From NCBI GenBank assembly GCA_031263965.1, contig JAISES010000102.1:1-5506 (forward strand): DNA of 5,506 nucleotides. The letters are read 5' to 3'. Below the pieces are notes generated by a model. The model worked only from the letters and a program-made list of their open reading frames with translations, was not told the origin of the DNA and ran no database searches. Position numbers and translations under genes: made by a program. Positions 1-5,421 of the stretch are shown here, in pieces. Numbering within the stretch: the stretch's first letter is position 1; each line of letters opens with the position of its first letter. The DNA comes from Prevotella sp. GTDB lineage: Bacteria > Bacteroidota > Bacteroidia > Bacteroidales > Dysgonomonadaceae.

Positions 1-135
1 CGGGCTAAACCAAAAGTAAAAAGGGAAAAATACGCTGAAAAGAGCATAAAAAAAATTGCTAAGAAGTTTTTTTCAAATCCCATAATAATTTTTTTCGATA
101 AAATTCAAACAGTTTCTAAGCCGGTTTTTCTTTGA
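1..135 (+). CDS. Possible 3' end of a rightward gene (partial, product unknown)
   Basis: The frame starting at base 1 is open from the window edge to TGA at 133-135, giving 44 residues with no internal stop. The peptide is rich in Lys in its first half (…AEKSIKKIAKKFF…) and ends in a short hydrophobic stretch (NPIIIFF) and SKPVFL, which is plausible for the C-terminus of a cytoplasmic or peripheral membrane protein. The other two plus-strand frames close within 20 bases. I do not recognise a family. It overlaps tail-to-tail by 20 bases with the leftward small ORF at 116-268, so one of the two may be chance. In AT-rich DNA an open frame of this length is weak evidence on its own. Confidence 0.3.
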   Translation, partial: RAKPKVKREKYAEKSIKKIAKKFFSNPIIIFFDKIQTVSKPVFL

Positions 136-268
136 TGTAGCCGGCATCACTTATCCTGTAAATTATCACAAGTTTGCTGTTTTCATTTACATTATAAGGG
201 GAATCCTTTTGTTGTTGTTTGAAAATATCAAAACGTATTCTTAATTTCACTAGATACCGAGGAAACAT
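116..268 (-). pseudogene. Truncated 5' part of a glycosyltransferase-like gene (50 codons)
   Basis: This leftward ORF starts with ATG at 268-266 and ends at TAG (118-116), giving 50 residues. Residues 31-50 read SKLVIIYRISDAGYIKEKPA. From memory this resembles the N-terminal strand of glycosyltransferase-like proteins of Bacteroidales surface-polysaccharide clusters, which begin K-L-[VIL]-I-[IV]-Y-R-I-S-D and continue with a [Y-I-N-N]-x-N-C-L-x-N-F segment. Here the frame stops right after KPA. Skipping one base gives RNCLNFIEKN (117 downward), which resembles the expected continuation, so a frameshift or small deletion may have killed the gene; the remainder to base 1 gives no convincing protein. 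A good Bacteroidota promoter lies 25 bases upstream, so the fragment is probably still transcribed. It could instead be a genuine small protein. The family call is inference. Confidence 0.4.
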
Positions 269-292
269 ATTTTGCTGAGTTTATAACTGGTG

Positions 293-323
293 CGAAAGTA
301 AAAATAAAATAGAATATAACAAA
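293..323 (-). promoter_or_regulatory. Bacteroidota-type promoter for the leftward small ORF
   Basis: Reading leftward, TTTG (323-320) is separated by exactly 19 bases from TACTTTCG (300-293), followed by CACC. The Bacteroidota sigma-ABfr consensus is TTTG-N19..21-TAnnTTTG, so the -33 box is perfect and the -7 box differs at one conserved base. The start point would fall near 288-286, giving a leader of about 20 bases before the ATG at 268. The A/T-rich leader has no Shine-Dalgarno sequence, as usual in this phylum. Confidence 0.55.
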
Positions 324-370
324 GAGAAAGGGCTCTGCTTTTTACAAAGGAAAAAAGATGAGGAACAGAT

Positions 371-410
371 ATACAACAAAGGGTGACCAATTGACCACCC
401 ACTGTTGTAT
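371..410 (-). terminator. Terminator hairpin downstream of hppA
   Basis: ATACAACA (371-378) pairs with TGTTGTAT (403-410), and after a 2x2 internal loop GGGTG (381-385) pairs with CACCC (396-400) around a 10-base loop. The structure begins 23 bases past the hppA stop codon. Reading leftward, a run of six T (356-351) follows 14 bases beyond the stem. That is further than in a textbook intrinsic terminator, so it may act as a 3'-end stabilising hairpin as much as a terminator. No T-run follows on the plus strand, so its direction fits hppA. Confidence 0.55.
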
Positions 411-432
411 TATTGAGTTATGCTTCAACTTT

Positions 433-2835
433 TTATGCTTCCTTTTCCGGAATCCGCATTTTGTAGAACGAGCGCCACACAAACACTAATCCCAAAATCA
501 AGAATGGTATGGCGATATACATTGAATAGTCGCTATCGGGATTGGCTCTCATCTCAATACATATTTCGGTAGCCAACAGCCCAAAAAGTGTCGAAAATTT
601 GATGATCGGGTTCAGCGATACAGACGAAGTGTCTTTGAACGGGTCGCCGACTGTATCGCCGATTACAGCAGCTTCATGCAAAGGCGTATTCTTTTCTTTT
701 AAGTCCACTTCTACTACTTTCTTTGCATTGTCCCAGCTACCACCGGCATTTGCCATGTAAATAGCCTGGAACAAACCGAATACGGCAATAGATACCAGAT
801 AAGCTACAAAGAAGTTAGGGTCGAGGAATGCAAAAGCAAGAGTAAGGGAGATAAGTGCGATAAAGATGTTCCACATACCCTTTTGCGCATATTGGGTACA
901 AATCTTTACTACAGCTATAGAATCGTCTATATCGGCTTCTTTCTTATTTATGTCGAATGTACGTTTGATAAATTCTACAGCACGATAGGCTCCTGTGGTA
1001 ACGGCTTGCATGGAAGCTCCGCTAAACCAGAATATAACAGCCCCGCCGCAAATCAGTCCGAGAAGTACCGGAGCATCTGTCAGAGACAAGCTCAACAGTC
1101 CGACTTTCTCGAGTAAAAGGATGATCGAGAATATCATTGTGGTAGCTCCTACTACCGCCGTACCTATCAGTACCGGTTTTGCAGTAGCTTTGAAGGTGTT
1201 TCCGGCTGAGTCGTTGGCTTCCAGGTAATGTTTCCCGTTTTCAAGATCCGGTTCGAATCCGTATTCTTTTTCGATAGACTCGCTGATGTTGGGTATTTGG
1301 TCTATTTGAGATAGCTCAAATACCGACTGCGCATTGTCTGTTACAGGGCCGTAGCTGTCTACGGCAATCGTTACGGGTCCCATGCACAGGAATCCGAAGG
1401 CAACCAACCCGAAGGCAAAAATAGTGGCATGAGGTCCTAATATAGAGTCTAAGCCCATCTGAGCCGTAAAGAATGCCGCTGTCATAAGGGCAACGATCAA
1501 TAATCCTGTCCAGAATGCCCCGAAATAACCGGCAACAATACCCGAAAGAATATTTAAAGAAGGGCCTCCTTCGCGGGATGCTGTCACTATTTCTTTTACA
1601 TGTTTCGATTTAGAACTTGTAAATATTTTGGTAAATTCGGGAATCAAAACAGCGGCTAATGTACCGCAACTGATAATGATAGCCAGTTTCCACCATAAAG
1701 TAGCATCAGCCATATCTCCCAATAGCAGGTGGCTCATGAAGAAGCTGGCAGAAATACAAAGGACTGCGGCAATTATGATCAGGCGCATCAATGGAGATTC
1801 GAAGTCGAAATGTTTCTTATTGCTATACAGAACCTTGGATATACCCTGGTTGATAAAGAATGCACAACCCGAAAGGAAGTCCATCAGGAAACGCATACCA
1901 AATATCCAGACAATCAATTTAGCCTGTATCTGCGGATCCGGAACAGCAAGAGTAATAAATGTGATAAGGGCAACGCCGGTTACTCCATATGTTTCGAACC
2001 CGTCAGCCGTAGGGCCTACGCTGTCTCCGGCATTGTCGCCTGTACAGTCGGCAATAACACCCGGGTTGCGAGGGTCGTCTTCTTTTACTTTGAATACAAC
2101 TTTCATCAGGTCGGAACCTATATCTGCGATCTTGGTAAAGATACCTCCTGCTATGCGGAGTGCACTGGCTCCAAGCGATTCACCTATCGCAAATCCCAGG
2201 AAACAGATACCTACTATATCGCGAGGAACAAACAGCAGGATAACAACCATCAAGACAAGCTCAAGGGAGATGAGGAACAAGCCTACGCTCATTCCGGCCT
2301 TCATCGGTATATTGACAACATCCAGCGGACGTCCTTTGAGAGAAGCAAAAGCTGTACGCGCATTAGCGTATGTATTTACCCTGATGCCATACCATGCCAC
2401 AATGTAGGATCCGGCCATTCCTATAATAGAGAATGCCAGCACCTGAAGAACTACCCCAAGGCTTTGTCCTATCAGTCCGAAGAAATATATGCATAATACG
2501 ATAGCAATAAGGGCGAATAGCATCAGGAGGAATTTTCCCTGCTGAATCAGATATGTACGGCAAGTAGCATAAATAGTGGAAGCTACTTTAGTCATAGACT
2601 CATGTGCAGGTAATTTTTTAACCTGATTGAAGAGAAGTAAGCTGAAACCAAGGGTTCCGGCAATGATCAGAGCACCATAGAATAAAAAATCCCATGAAGT
2701 GACCGCCGTTCCAAAGATGTGGAACGTTCCTTCATGGAGATCGGGAATCGCTAAGTCCGCCTCACTGGCTTGGGTAGTTACAACCAAACCTAAAAACAGA
2801 CCCATTAGTAGACCAACACGTTTTAAATTTTTCAT
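433..2835 (-). CDS. hppA: Membrane-bound ion-translocating pyrophosphatase (HppA)
   Basis: HppA hydrolyses cytoplasmic pyrophosphate and pumps H+ and/or Na+ across the inner membrane. I chose ATG at 2835 (MKNLKRVGLL, 800 residues): the 11 extra upstream codons are hydrophobic, ahead of the conserved-looking basic start, and use intergenic-type DNA. The protein has an N-terminal hydrophobic segment and many further membrane helices (about 16 in the family). The substrate site is complete: EDDPRNP (252-258), GDNAGDSVGPTADGFETYG (266-284), DSYGPVTDNA (493-502), NAGGSWDNAKK (696-706) and GDTVGDPFKDT (726-736). GNTFKA puts Lys549 where K+-dependent enzymes have Ala, so the enzyme should be K+-independent. 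Glu281 sits in the D-x-F-E position typical of Na+ pumps, while PTADGF is unlike both common types. It may belong to the divergent H+-PPase clade described from Chlorobium limicola; the pumped ion cannot be fixed by eye. The gene stands alone, with a terminator hairpin after its stop codon. Confidence 0.97.
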   Translation of the reverse strand: MKNLKRVGLLMGLFLGLVVTTQASEADLAIPDLHEGTFHIFGTAVTSWDFLFYGALIIAGTLGFSLLLFNQVKKLPAHESMTKVASTIYATCRTYLIQQGKFLLMLFALIAIVLCIYFFGLIGQSLGVVLQVLAFSIIGMAGSYIVAWYGIRVNTYANARTAFASLKGRPLDVVNIPMKAGMSVGLFLISLELVLMVVILLFVPRDIVGICFLGFAIGESLGASALRIAGGIFTKIADIGSDLMKVVFKVKEDDPRNPGVIADCTGDNAGDSVGPTADGFETYGVTGVALITFITLAVPDPQIQAKLIVWIFGMRFLMDFLSGCAFFINQGISKVLYSNKKHFDFESPLMRLIIIAAVLCISASFFMSHLLLGDMADATLWWKLAIIISCGTLAAVLIPEFTKIFTSSKSKHVKEIVTASREGGPSLNILSGIVAGYFGAFWTGLLIVALMTAAFFTAQMGLDSILGPHATIFAFGLVAFGFLCMGPVTIAVDSYGPVTDNAQSVFELSQIDQIPNISESIEKEYGFEPDLENGKHYLEANDSAGNTFKATAKPVLIGTAVVGATTMIFSIILLLEKVGLLSLSLTDAPVLLGLICGGAVIFWFSGASMQAVTTGAYRAVEFIKRTFDINKKEADIDDSIAVVKICTQYAQKGMWNIFIALISLTLAFAFLDPNFFVAYLVSIAVFGLFQAIYMANAGGSWDNAKKVVEVDLKEKNTPLHEAAVIGDTVGDPFKDTSSVSLNPIIKFSTLFGLLATEICIEMRANPDSDYSMYIAIPFLILGLVFVWRSFYKMRIPEKEA

Positions 2836-3089
2836 GTTAACTAATATTAATAAATATACATTTAACAAATATTGACCGGTTACGCTTAACCGGATACCTG
2901 TAAAAAACTAATTTTCGCTCTAAAAAAAATATTTTAAAATTACGAAATAGTAATTAATTCGAATGAATATTTAAGTCACTTATTTTGTGCCGGAAAGCTT
3001 ATTTAAATAAAATTTAACTATAACCTGTTAGATTTTATTTATATGTTGATTCCTAATCTTGTAAGCTGTCTGATTTTAGATGTTTTTTG
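2836..3089. other. AT-rich intergenic region, hppA leader and promoter region
   Basis: About 250 bases separate the hppA start from the end of the next leftward ORF. I see no gene here. The DNA is very A/T-rich, with several A and T runs (for example 2922-2929). No Shine-Dalgarno sequence precedes the hppA ATG. Reading leftward, AATATTTG (2873-2866) differs from the Bacteroidota -7 box TAnnTTTG at one base and would give a leader of about 25 bases, but no TTTG lies 19-21 bases further upstream, so the promoter call is weak. Confidence 0.4.
2876..2893. promoter_or_regulatory. Perfect 7-bp inverted repeat upstream of hppA (possible operator)
   Basis: CCGGTTA (2876-2882), a 4-base spacer CGCT, then TAACCGG (2887-2893) form a perfect inverted repeat of unusually high GC content in this AT-rich region. 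It lies 41 bases upstream of the hppA ATG and directly upstream of the candidate -7 box. A regulator bound here would cover the promoter spacer; alternatively, if transcription starts further upstream, it is a leader hairpin. No known operator is recognised. Confidence 0.4.
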
Positions 3090-3146
3090 TCATTGCTGTA
3101 AGAAACTTATGGGTATTTTTCTTCTAAATTTTGCAAAATATTTGTC

Positions 3147-3194
3147 GTTGTATTTGGGTGTTCTTTTACTGTTGTATTTGGGTGTTCTTTTACT
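3147..3194. repeat. Exact 24-bp tandem duplication
   Basis: Bases 3147-3170 and 3171-3194 are identical 24-base units, each beginning GTTGTATTTGGG and ending CTTTTACT. Because 24 is a multiple of three, the duplication is in frame with the leftward 201-codon ORF and encodes SKRTPKYN twice (residues 168-183). Two perfect copies suggest a recent slippage or a short VNTR locus next to the palindromic repeat. Confidence 0.9.
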
Positions 3195-3197
3195 TTC

Positions 3198-3249
3198 GTC
3201 ATTGCGAGAGCAACATAGTGTGGCGAAGCAATCCAAATTGGATTGCTTC
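3198..3249. repeat. REP/MITE-like dispersed palindromic element with perfect 25-bp palindrome
   Basis: The segment reads GTCATTGCGAGAGCAAC… followed by GGCGAAGCAATCC. This matches the widely dispersed bacterial short repeat of the form GTCATTGCGAG…CGAAGCAATCC, known from many genomes. Its right half is a perfect palindrome: GAAGCAATCCAA (3225-3236), a central A, and TTGGATTGCTTC (3238-3249). On the plus strand the palindrome is followed by CTTTTT and then TTTTTT (3264-3269 region), so it can also act as a terminator for rightward transcription. Translated leftward it gives NLDCFATLCCSRNDE, a familiar repeat-derived peptide and not a conserved domain. Confidence 0.7.
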
Positions 3250-3789
3250 ACCTTTTTAATTAACTTTTTTATTTTAAATAAATCTTTGTAATATCTCTCA
3301 TTATCACGAATGTGCTTACTAACTTGTTTTTGGACAAGGCTATTTTCATTAAAAATATTTTCAACTCGGTAACCTATTTGAGATATAAAAATTTCATCAT
3401 CTATTAACTCCCGTTTTACCATTTGATAACCCAATTCTATTGTACCCGGATAGTTAAAAACATCTATCATCGGGATTTTATCCGATGGACAAATAGAGTT
3501 AGGATTTTCTTTTGTTTCAAGGCTTTCTTTTTCTGCATCAGGGCTTTTTGGTAAATAATCTTGTTCGTCCTTAGGAGATAGATGATAATGTATATTTCTG
3601 TTTTGGTCGGAAGTCAATAATTTTCGTAATTCTATTAGTGCGTTGATGCATGCGACATCTGTCTGTTTTTTTAATTGAGAGTCGGCTACATACAATGTGA
3701 GTATGCTAAAGCAAGATATTTACAAAAGCTTCAGGAAACGCCAATCAGATATTAATTCACAAAATGATAATGCACGACTACAAAGCATA

Positions 3790-4116
3790 TTATGTAATTG
3801 GATAATCAGAACAATACCCTTTACTATACCAGCGGCAGGTTTCCAGTTGGATACCTATATTTTGAGGTTCTGTTGTTGTTCCTGTATTCTCCGTATTCCG
3901 TGTGTATGCCTATTTATCCAGTATAGTCTGGATAGTCTTTCTCCTGAGTACGGGGCTTAAGGTATCTCCCGTGGGTAGGATCATCTTCCCATAGGCATCG
4001 GCTGTGGTTATCATTGTTCCTTGTGACTGCATATCCACTGTCGAGGAATAAAGTCCTTTAGCTTCTATAAATGTTTTAACTTCTATCTTTGTAACGTTTA
4101 TGGAAAATCGCCGTAA
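3790..4116 (-). pseudogene. Decayed gene for a Bacteroidales exported protein of unknown function
   Basis: This frame is open from just after TGA at 4119-4117 down to TAA at 3792-3790, broken once by TAG at 3912-3910. The first part (68 residues) contains GLYSSTVDMQSQGTM and ADAYGKMILPTGDTL; the second (39 residues) contains NTGTTTEP and CRWYSKGY. From memory this order, a 'G-x-Y' strand, then ADAxGxLxLPxGDTLxxVLR, then YRWYxxGYRYP, is that of a family of exported hypothetical proteins common in Bacteroidales. There is no start codon and no signal peptide, so the N-terminal half is missing. The downstream 201-codon ORF, in another frame, may be its C-terminal part. The stop at 3910 looks like a point mutation, because the same frame continues with family-like residues. 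Family assignment is inference; the in-frame stop is seen directly. Confidence 0.6.
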
Positions 4117-4172
4117 TCAGAGTATCTAAACCTAAATATTTTCCAGTGTAGAAATAGGTAAATTCTTTGGGT

Positions 4173-4277
4173 CTATGATTTTCTGTATATATGTCCAATG
4201 AAGGGTATCTCTGCCGACATTTTTGTCGCATATCCAGGAAGTTGATGCTTTGATCTATTAATAATTTTAACTTTCAT
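4173..4277 (-). pseudogene. dut: dUTPase N-terminal fragment (dut remnant)
   Basis: Leftward from ATG at 4277 the first 22 residues, MKVKIINRSKHQLPGY then ATKMSA, match the N-terminus of Bacteroidales dUTP diphosphatase (K-I-I-N-K-S-K-H-x-L-P-x-Y-A-T-x-x-S-A-G-M-D-L-R-A). dUTPase converts dUTP to dUMP and diphosphate and keeps uracil out of DNA. Right after SA, where GMDLRA should follow, the frame runs into unrelated EIPFIGHIYRKS and stops at TAG (4175-4173). A full enzyme has about 145 residues and four further conserved motifs, none of which occur here. The abrupt loss at codon 22 suggests a recombination junction near 4211, or that this 5' end was captured by a mobile element. No recognisable promoter precedes it. 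Confidence 0.6.
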
Positions 4278-4349
4278 ATTTATTTGTTCGTTTTAATTTG
4301 TTTGTTATTGTATTTCATTCCTTTGCGTTCCATTTTGCTGTCCGGATAA

Positions 4350-4937
4350 ACTTTACGCTCTACCCTGGATAAGGTAAAGTATTATATTTATGATTCGATT
4401 AAAGCTGTTTTGCCGGATTGTAAGAATCCCGCCGATTTACGTTTTGCTCTTCAAAAATTCGGGATAAAGATTGATTATAAACACAAGAGAACAACGAATC
4501 ATATCGAAGGTGTATCATTTCGGTATAATAATATCGCTTTCAAAGGCTCGCAGATTGATCGGAAATTCAGCTTCGGGAATCTAAAAAAGGCTTTTGAGGA
4601 GAATATTAAAATACGGCAGGAACAAACAGCAAAAGCAGAGGAACAACAAGAAAAACAACTTCCAAAAGTACAACCGCAGATGGAGAGTAAACCGAAAATT
4701 TCAACTATCGGTGGTGTGGAATTAACTACTGAACAATGGCAGACTTTAAAAGGAGACAGTTATCCTTGCAATATGGAAGGTAAGAAGTGTGAGAATAAAT
4801 TCACCTGCGGAAGAGTTATTGTAACCGGAAAAAATGGTCTGGATGTCTTTATTTACTTTGTATTAACTGATAAAGCAGCGGAAAACTTCGACAAATATCT
4901 CTTTGATTTCAAAAAGATATTATGGTTTAAGGACTAA
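4350..4937 (+). pseudogene. C-terminal fragment of a MobB-type relaxase
   Basis: The frame opens after TAA (4347-4349) and runs 195 codons to TAA at 4935-4937. Residues 1-85 (LDKVKYYIYDSIKAVLP…, LRFALQKFGIK, IEGVSFRYN, FKGSQIDRKFSF) match the region following the catalytic domain of Bacteroidota mobilization relaxases (Relaxase/MobB family), which nick oriT during transfer of mobilizable elements. A Gln/Lys/Glu-rich linker (88-115) leads to a C-terminal domain starting GGVELTTEQWQTLKG, similar to that found at the ends of such relaxases and DUF3945-like proteins. The catalytic Tyr and the HxH metal-binding motif of the missing ~200 N-terminal residues are not encoded upstream in any frame. 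The first ATG in frame is about residue 111; an earlier TTG at 4410 is a poor start. I therefore call it a 5'-truncated remnant. It implies that a mobilizable element once sat here. Confidence 0.7.
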
Positions 4938-5005
4938 AGACCGTTATGTATACATTCTGTTTTTTGCTCAAAGAATATTTGATATGTTTATGTGTTAACG
5001 CAGGA
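4938..5005. other. Short gene-free spacer
   Basis: AT-rich DNA after the relaxase fragment. I see no ORF, promoter or hairpin that I can support. Confidence 0.4.
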
Positions 5006-5263
5006 TTATAACAAGCTTGTCTGTATTGTATTTTCTTTTATATCAATGATTTCCCTTGCTTCAGGATATTTACTCCATCATATTCTGTATTTTGTTTCAT
5101 CTACCTGGATGAGTCGCCCAAAATCATATGTATAGTTATCAAAGATATAAAATCCTGATTTAAAATCGGATATCGAAAATAAATTATTTAAAAACAGACA
5201 AATAATAATGGGACTTCCGACCATTAAAATGATAGGTAAATTTGACTCCCTCCACCTCCACAA
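5006..5263 (-). pseudogene. Unrecognised ORF interrupted by an in-frame TGA
   Basis: Leftward from ATG at 5263 a frame of 61 codons ends at TGA (5080-5078), but the same frame goes on for 23 protein-like codons (WSKYPEAREIIDIKEN…) to TAA at 5008-5006. The residues on both sides of the stop (DFGRLIQVDETKYRI * WSKYPEAREI) read as one soluble protein, so the TGA looks like a nonsense mutation. The first ~12 codons (MWRWRESN…) are only the antisense of the tRNA-like 3' end and cannot be native. An internal ATG near residue 14, or a lost 5' end, is more likely. I know no family for it. Its 5' part abuts the presumed attachment site, so the gene was probably truncated when the element's end was formed. 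Confidence 0.3.
5241..5262 (+). mobile_element. Attachment site: ssrA (tmRNA) 3'-end segment, probable attR
   Basis: GACTCCCTCCACCTCCAC (5244-5261) reads as half of a T-loop, the 3' strand of a T-stem (CCCTC) and an acceptor strand plus discriminator. It matches the 3' end of Bacteroidales tmRNA genes (…TTCGATTCCCTCCAGCTCCAC) at nearly every position. The 5' half of the T-arm (GAGGG) is missing: the bases before it are unrelated AT-rich DNA. No tmRNA body or tag-peptide reading frame precedes it. A 3'-end duplicate followed immediately by the gene's own terminator is the usual product of tyrosine-integrase insertion into ssrA or a tRNA gene. The element would lie to the left, with intact ssrA outside the window. 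A tRNA target remains possible. Confidence 0.5.
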
Positions 5264-5274
5264 TCATGTATGTA

Positions 5275-5315
5275 AAAGCCTGGCAGTAATATCTACTGTC
5301 AGGCTTTATTTGTTT
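5275..5315 (+). terminator. Strong intrinsic terminator behind the ssrA-like 3' end
   Basis: AAAGCCTGGCAGTA (5275-5288) pairs with TACTGTCAGGCTTT (5294-5307) over 14 base pairs with one G-U pair and a 5-base loop (ATATC). The T-rich tail TTTATTTGTTT (5305-5315) follows directly. It starts 13 bases after the tRNA-like segment, the position expected for the native terminator of a stable-RNA gene. Confidence 0.85.
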
Positions 5316-5338
5316 CAGTATACAGCTTTTTACCACAT

Positions 5339-5366
5339 AATGTACCGTATTTGTGCAGTGTACATT
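5339..5366. repeat. Short inverted repeat AATGTAC / GTACATT
   Basis: AATGTAC (5339-5345) and GTACATT (5360-5366) form a perfect 7-bp inverted repeat with a 14-base loop. It lies between the terminator and the next gene. No T-run follows; its role is unknown and it could be chance in AT-rich DNA. Confidence 0.35.
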
Positions 5367-5421
5367 GAAGAAAAATAATGGTTAAACTGAATTTTACTAT
5401 TAGACATTATTTCAAATTAAA

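Larger units (their letters stand above)
3090..3695 (-). pseudogene. 201-codon ORF, likely decayed C-terminal part of an exported protein
   Basis: The frame is open but its only upstream start is TTG at 3695, with an in-frame TAA nine codons before; no ATG is available near the front. I do not recognise it with confidence. Residues 37-55 (HYHLSPKDEQDYLPKSPDA) and 86-114 (IELGYQM…GYRVENIF) resemble the late part of the Bacteroidales exported-protein family whose middle part is decayed just upstream (3790-4116): a proline/acidic 'Y-x-P-P-x-x-Q…DP-x-N-E' stretch, then a C-terminal beta domain. If so this is the same broken gene in a shifted frame. The last ~52 residues (150-201) are clearly foreign: they are translated dispersed-repeat DNA (NLDCFATLCCSRNDE) plus two exact SKRTPKYN repeats. 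The original 3' end has therefore been replaced. It could still be an independent, expressed ORF; function unknown. Confidence 0.45.

Noticed and set aside
120..145. GCCGG / CCGGC inverted repeat as a terminator
   Set aside because: A 5-bp stem with a 16-base loop is too weak, and it falls within the overlapping open frames.
542..2496. Plus-strand open frames at 542-760, 883-1116, 995-1228, 1628-2407 and 1729-2496
   Set aside because: All are antisense to the highly conserved hppA coding sequence and give low-complexity, Ser/Thr/Arg- or Lys/Tyr-rich peptides without recognisable domains.
2363..2563. Minus-strand open frame inside hppA
   Set aside because: It is an out-of-frame shadow of the same gene.
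2836..2868. Upstream start of hppA at 2868, 11 codons earlier
   Set aside because: The extra residues (MLNVYLLILVN) come from AT-rich leader DNA; the next ATG gives a typical basic-then-hydrophobic N-terminus.
3147..3194. CRISPR array
   Set aside because: Only two directly adjoining units with no spacers.
3043..3291. Plus-strand 82-codon frame
   Set aside because: It is antisense to the 201-codon ORF and built largely from the tandem repeat and palindrome (LYLGVLLL repeated).
3697..3960. Plus-strand 87-codon frame
   Set aside because: The complementary strand carries recognisable protein sequence (CRWYSKGY, NTGTTTEP), and this peptide is Cys-rich and domain-free.
5078..5080. TGA read as selenocysteine or as a sense codon
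   Set aside because: I see no supporting hairpin, and other genes in the window contain no sense TGA; simple nonsense decay is sufficient.
4938..5262. Complete tmRNA gene ending at 5262
   Set aside because: There is no GGGG…TTCGACAG-type 5' end, no tag-peptide frame and no T-stem partner for CCCTC; only the 3' end is present.
5078..5263. MWRWRESNLP as a genuine protein start
   Set aside because: These residues are the antisense translation of the tRNA-like 3' end, a well-known annotation artefact; only the later part of the frame is kept as a possible decayed gene.
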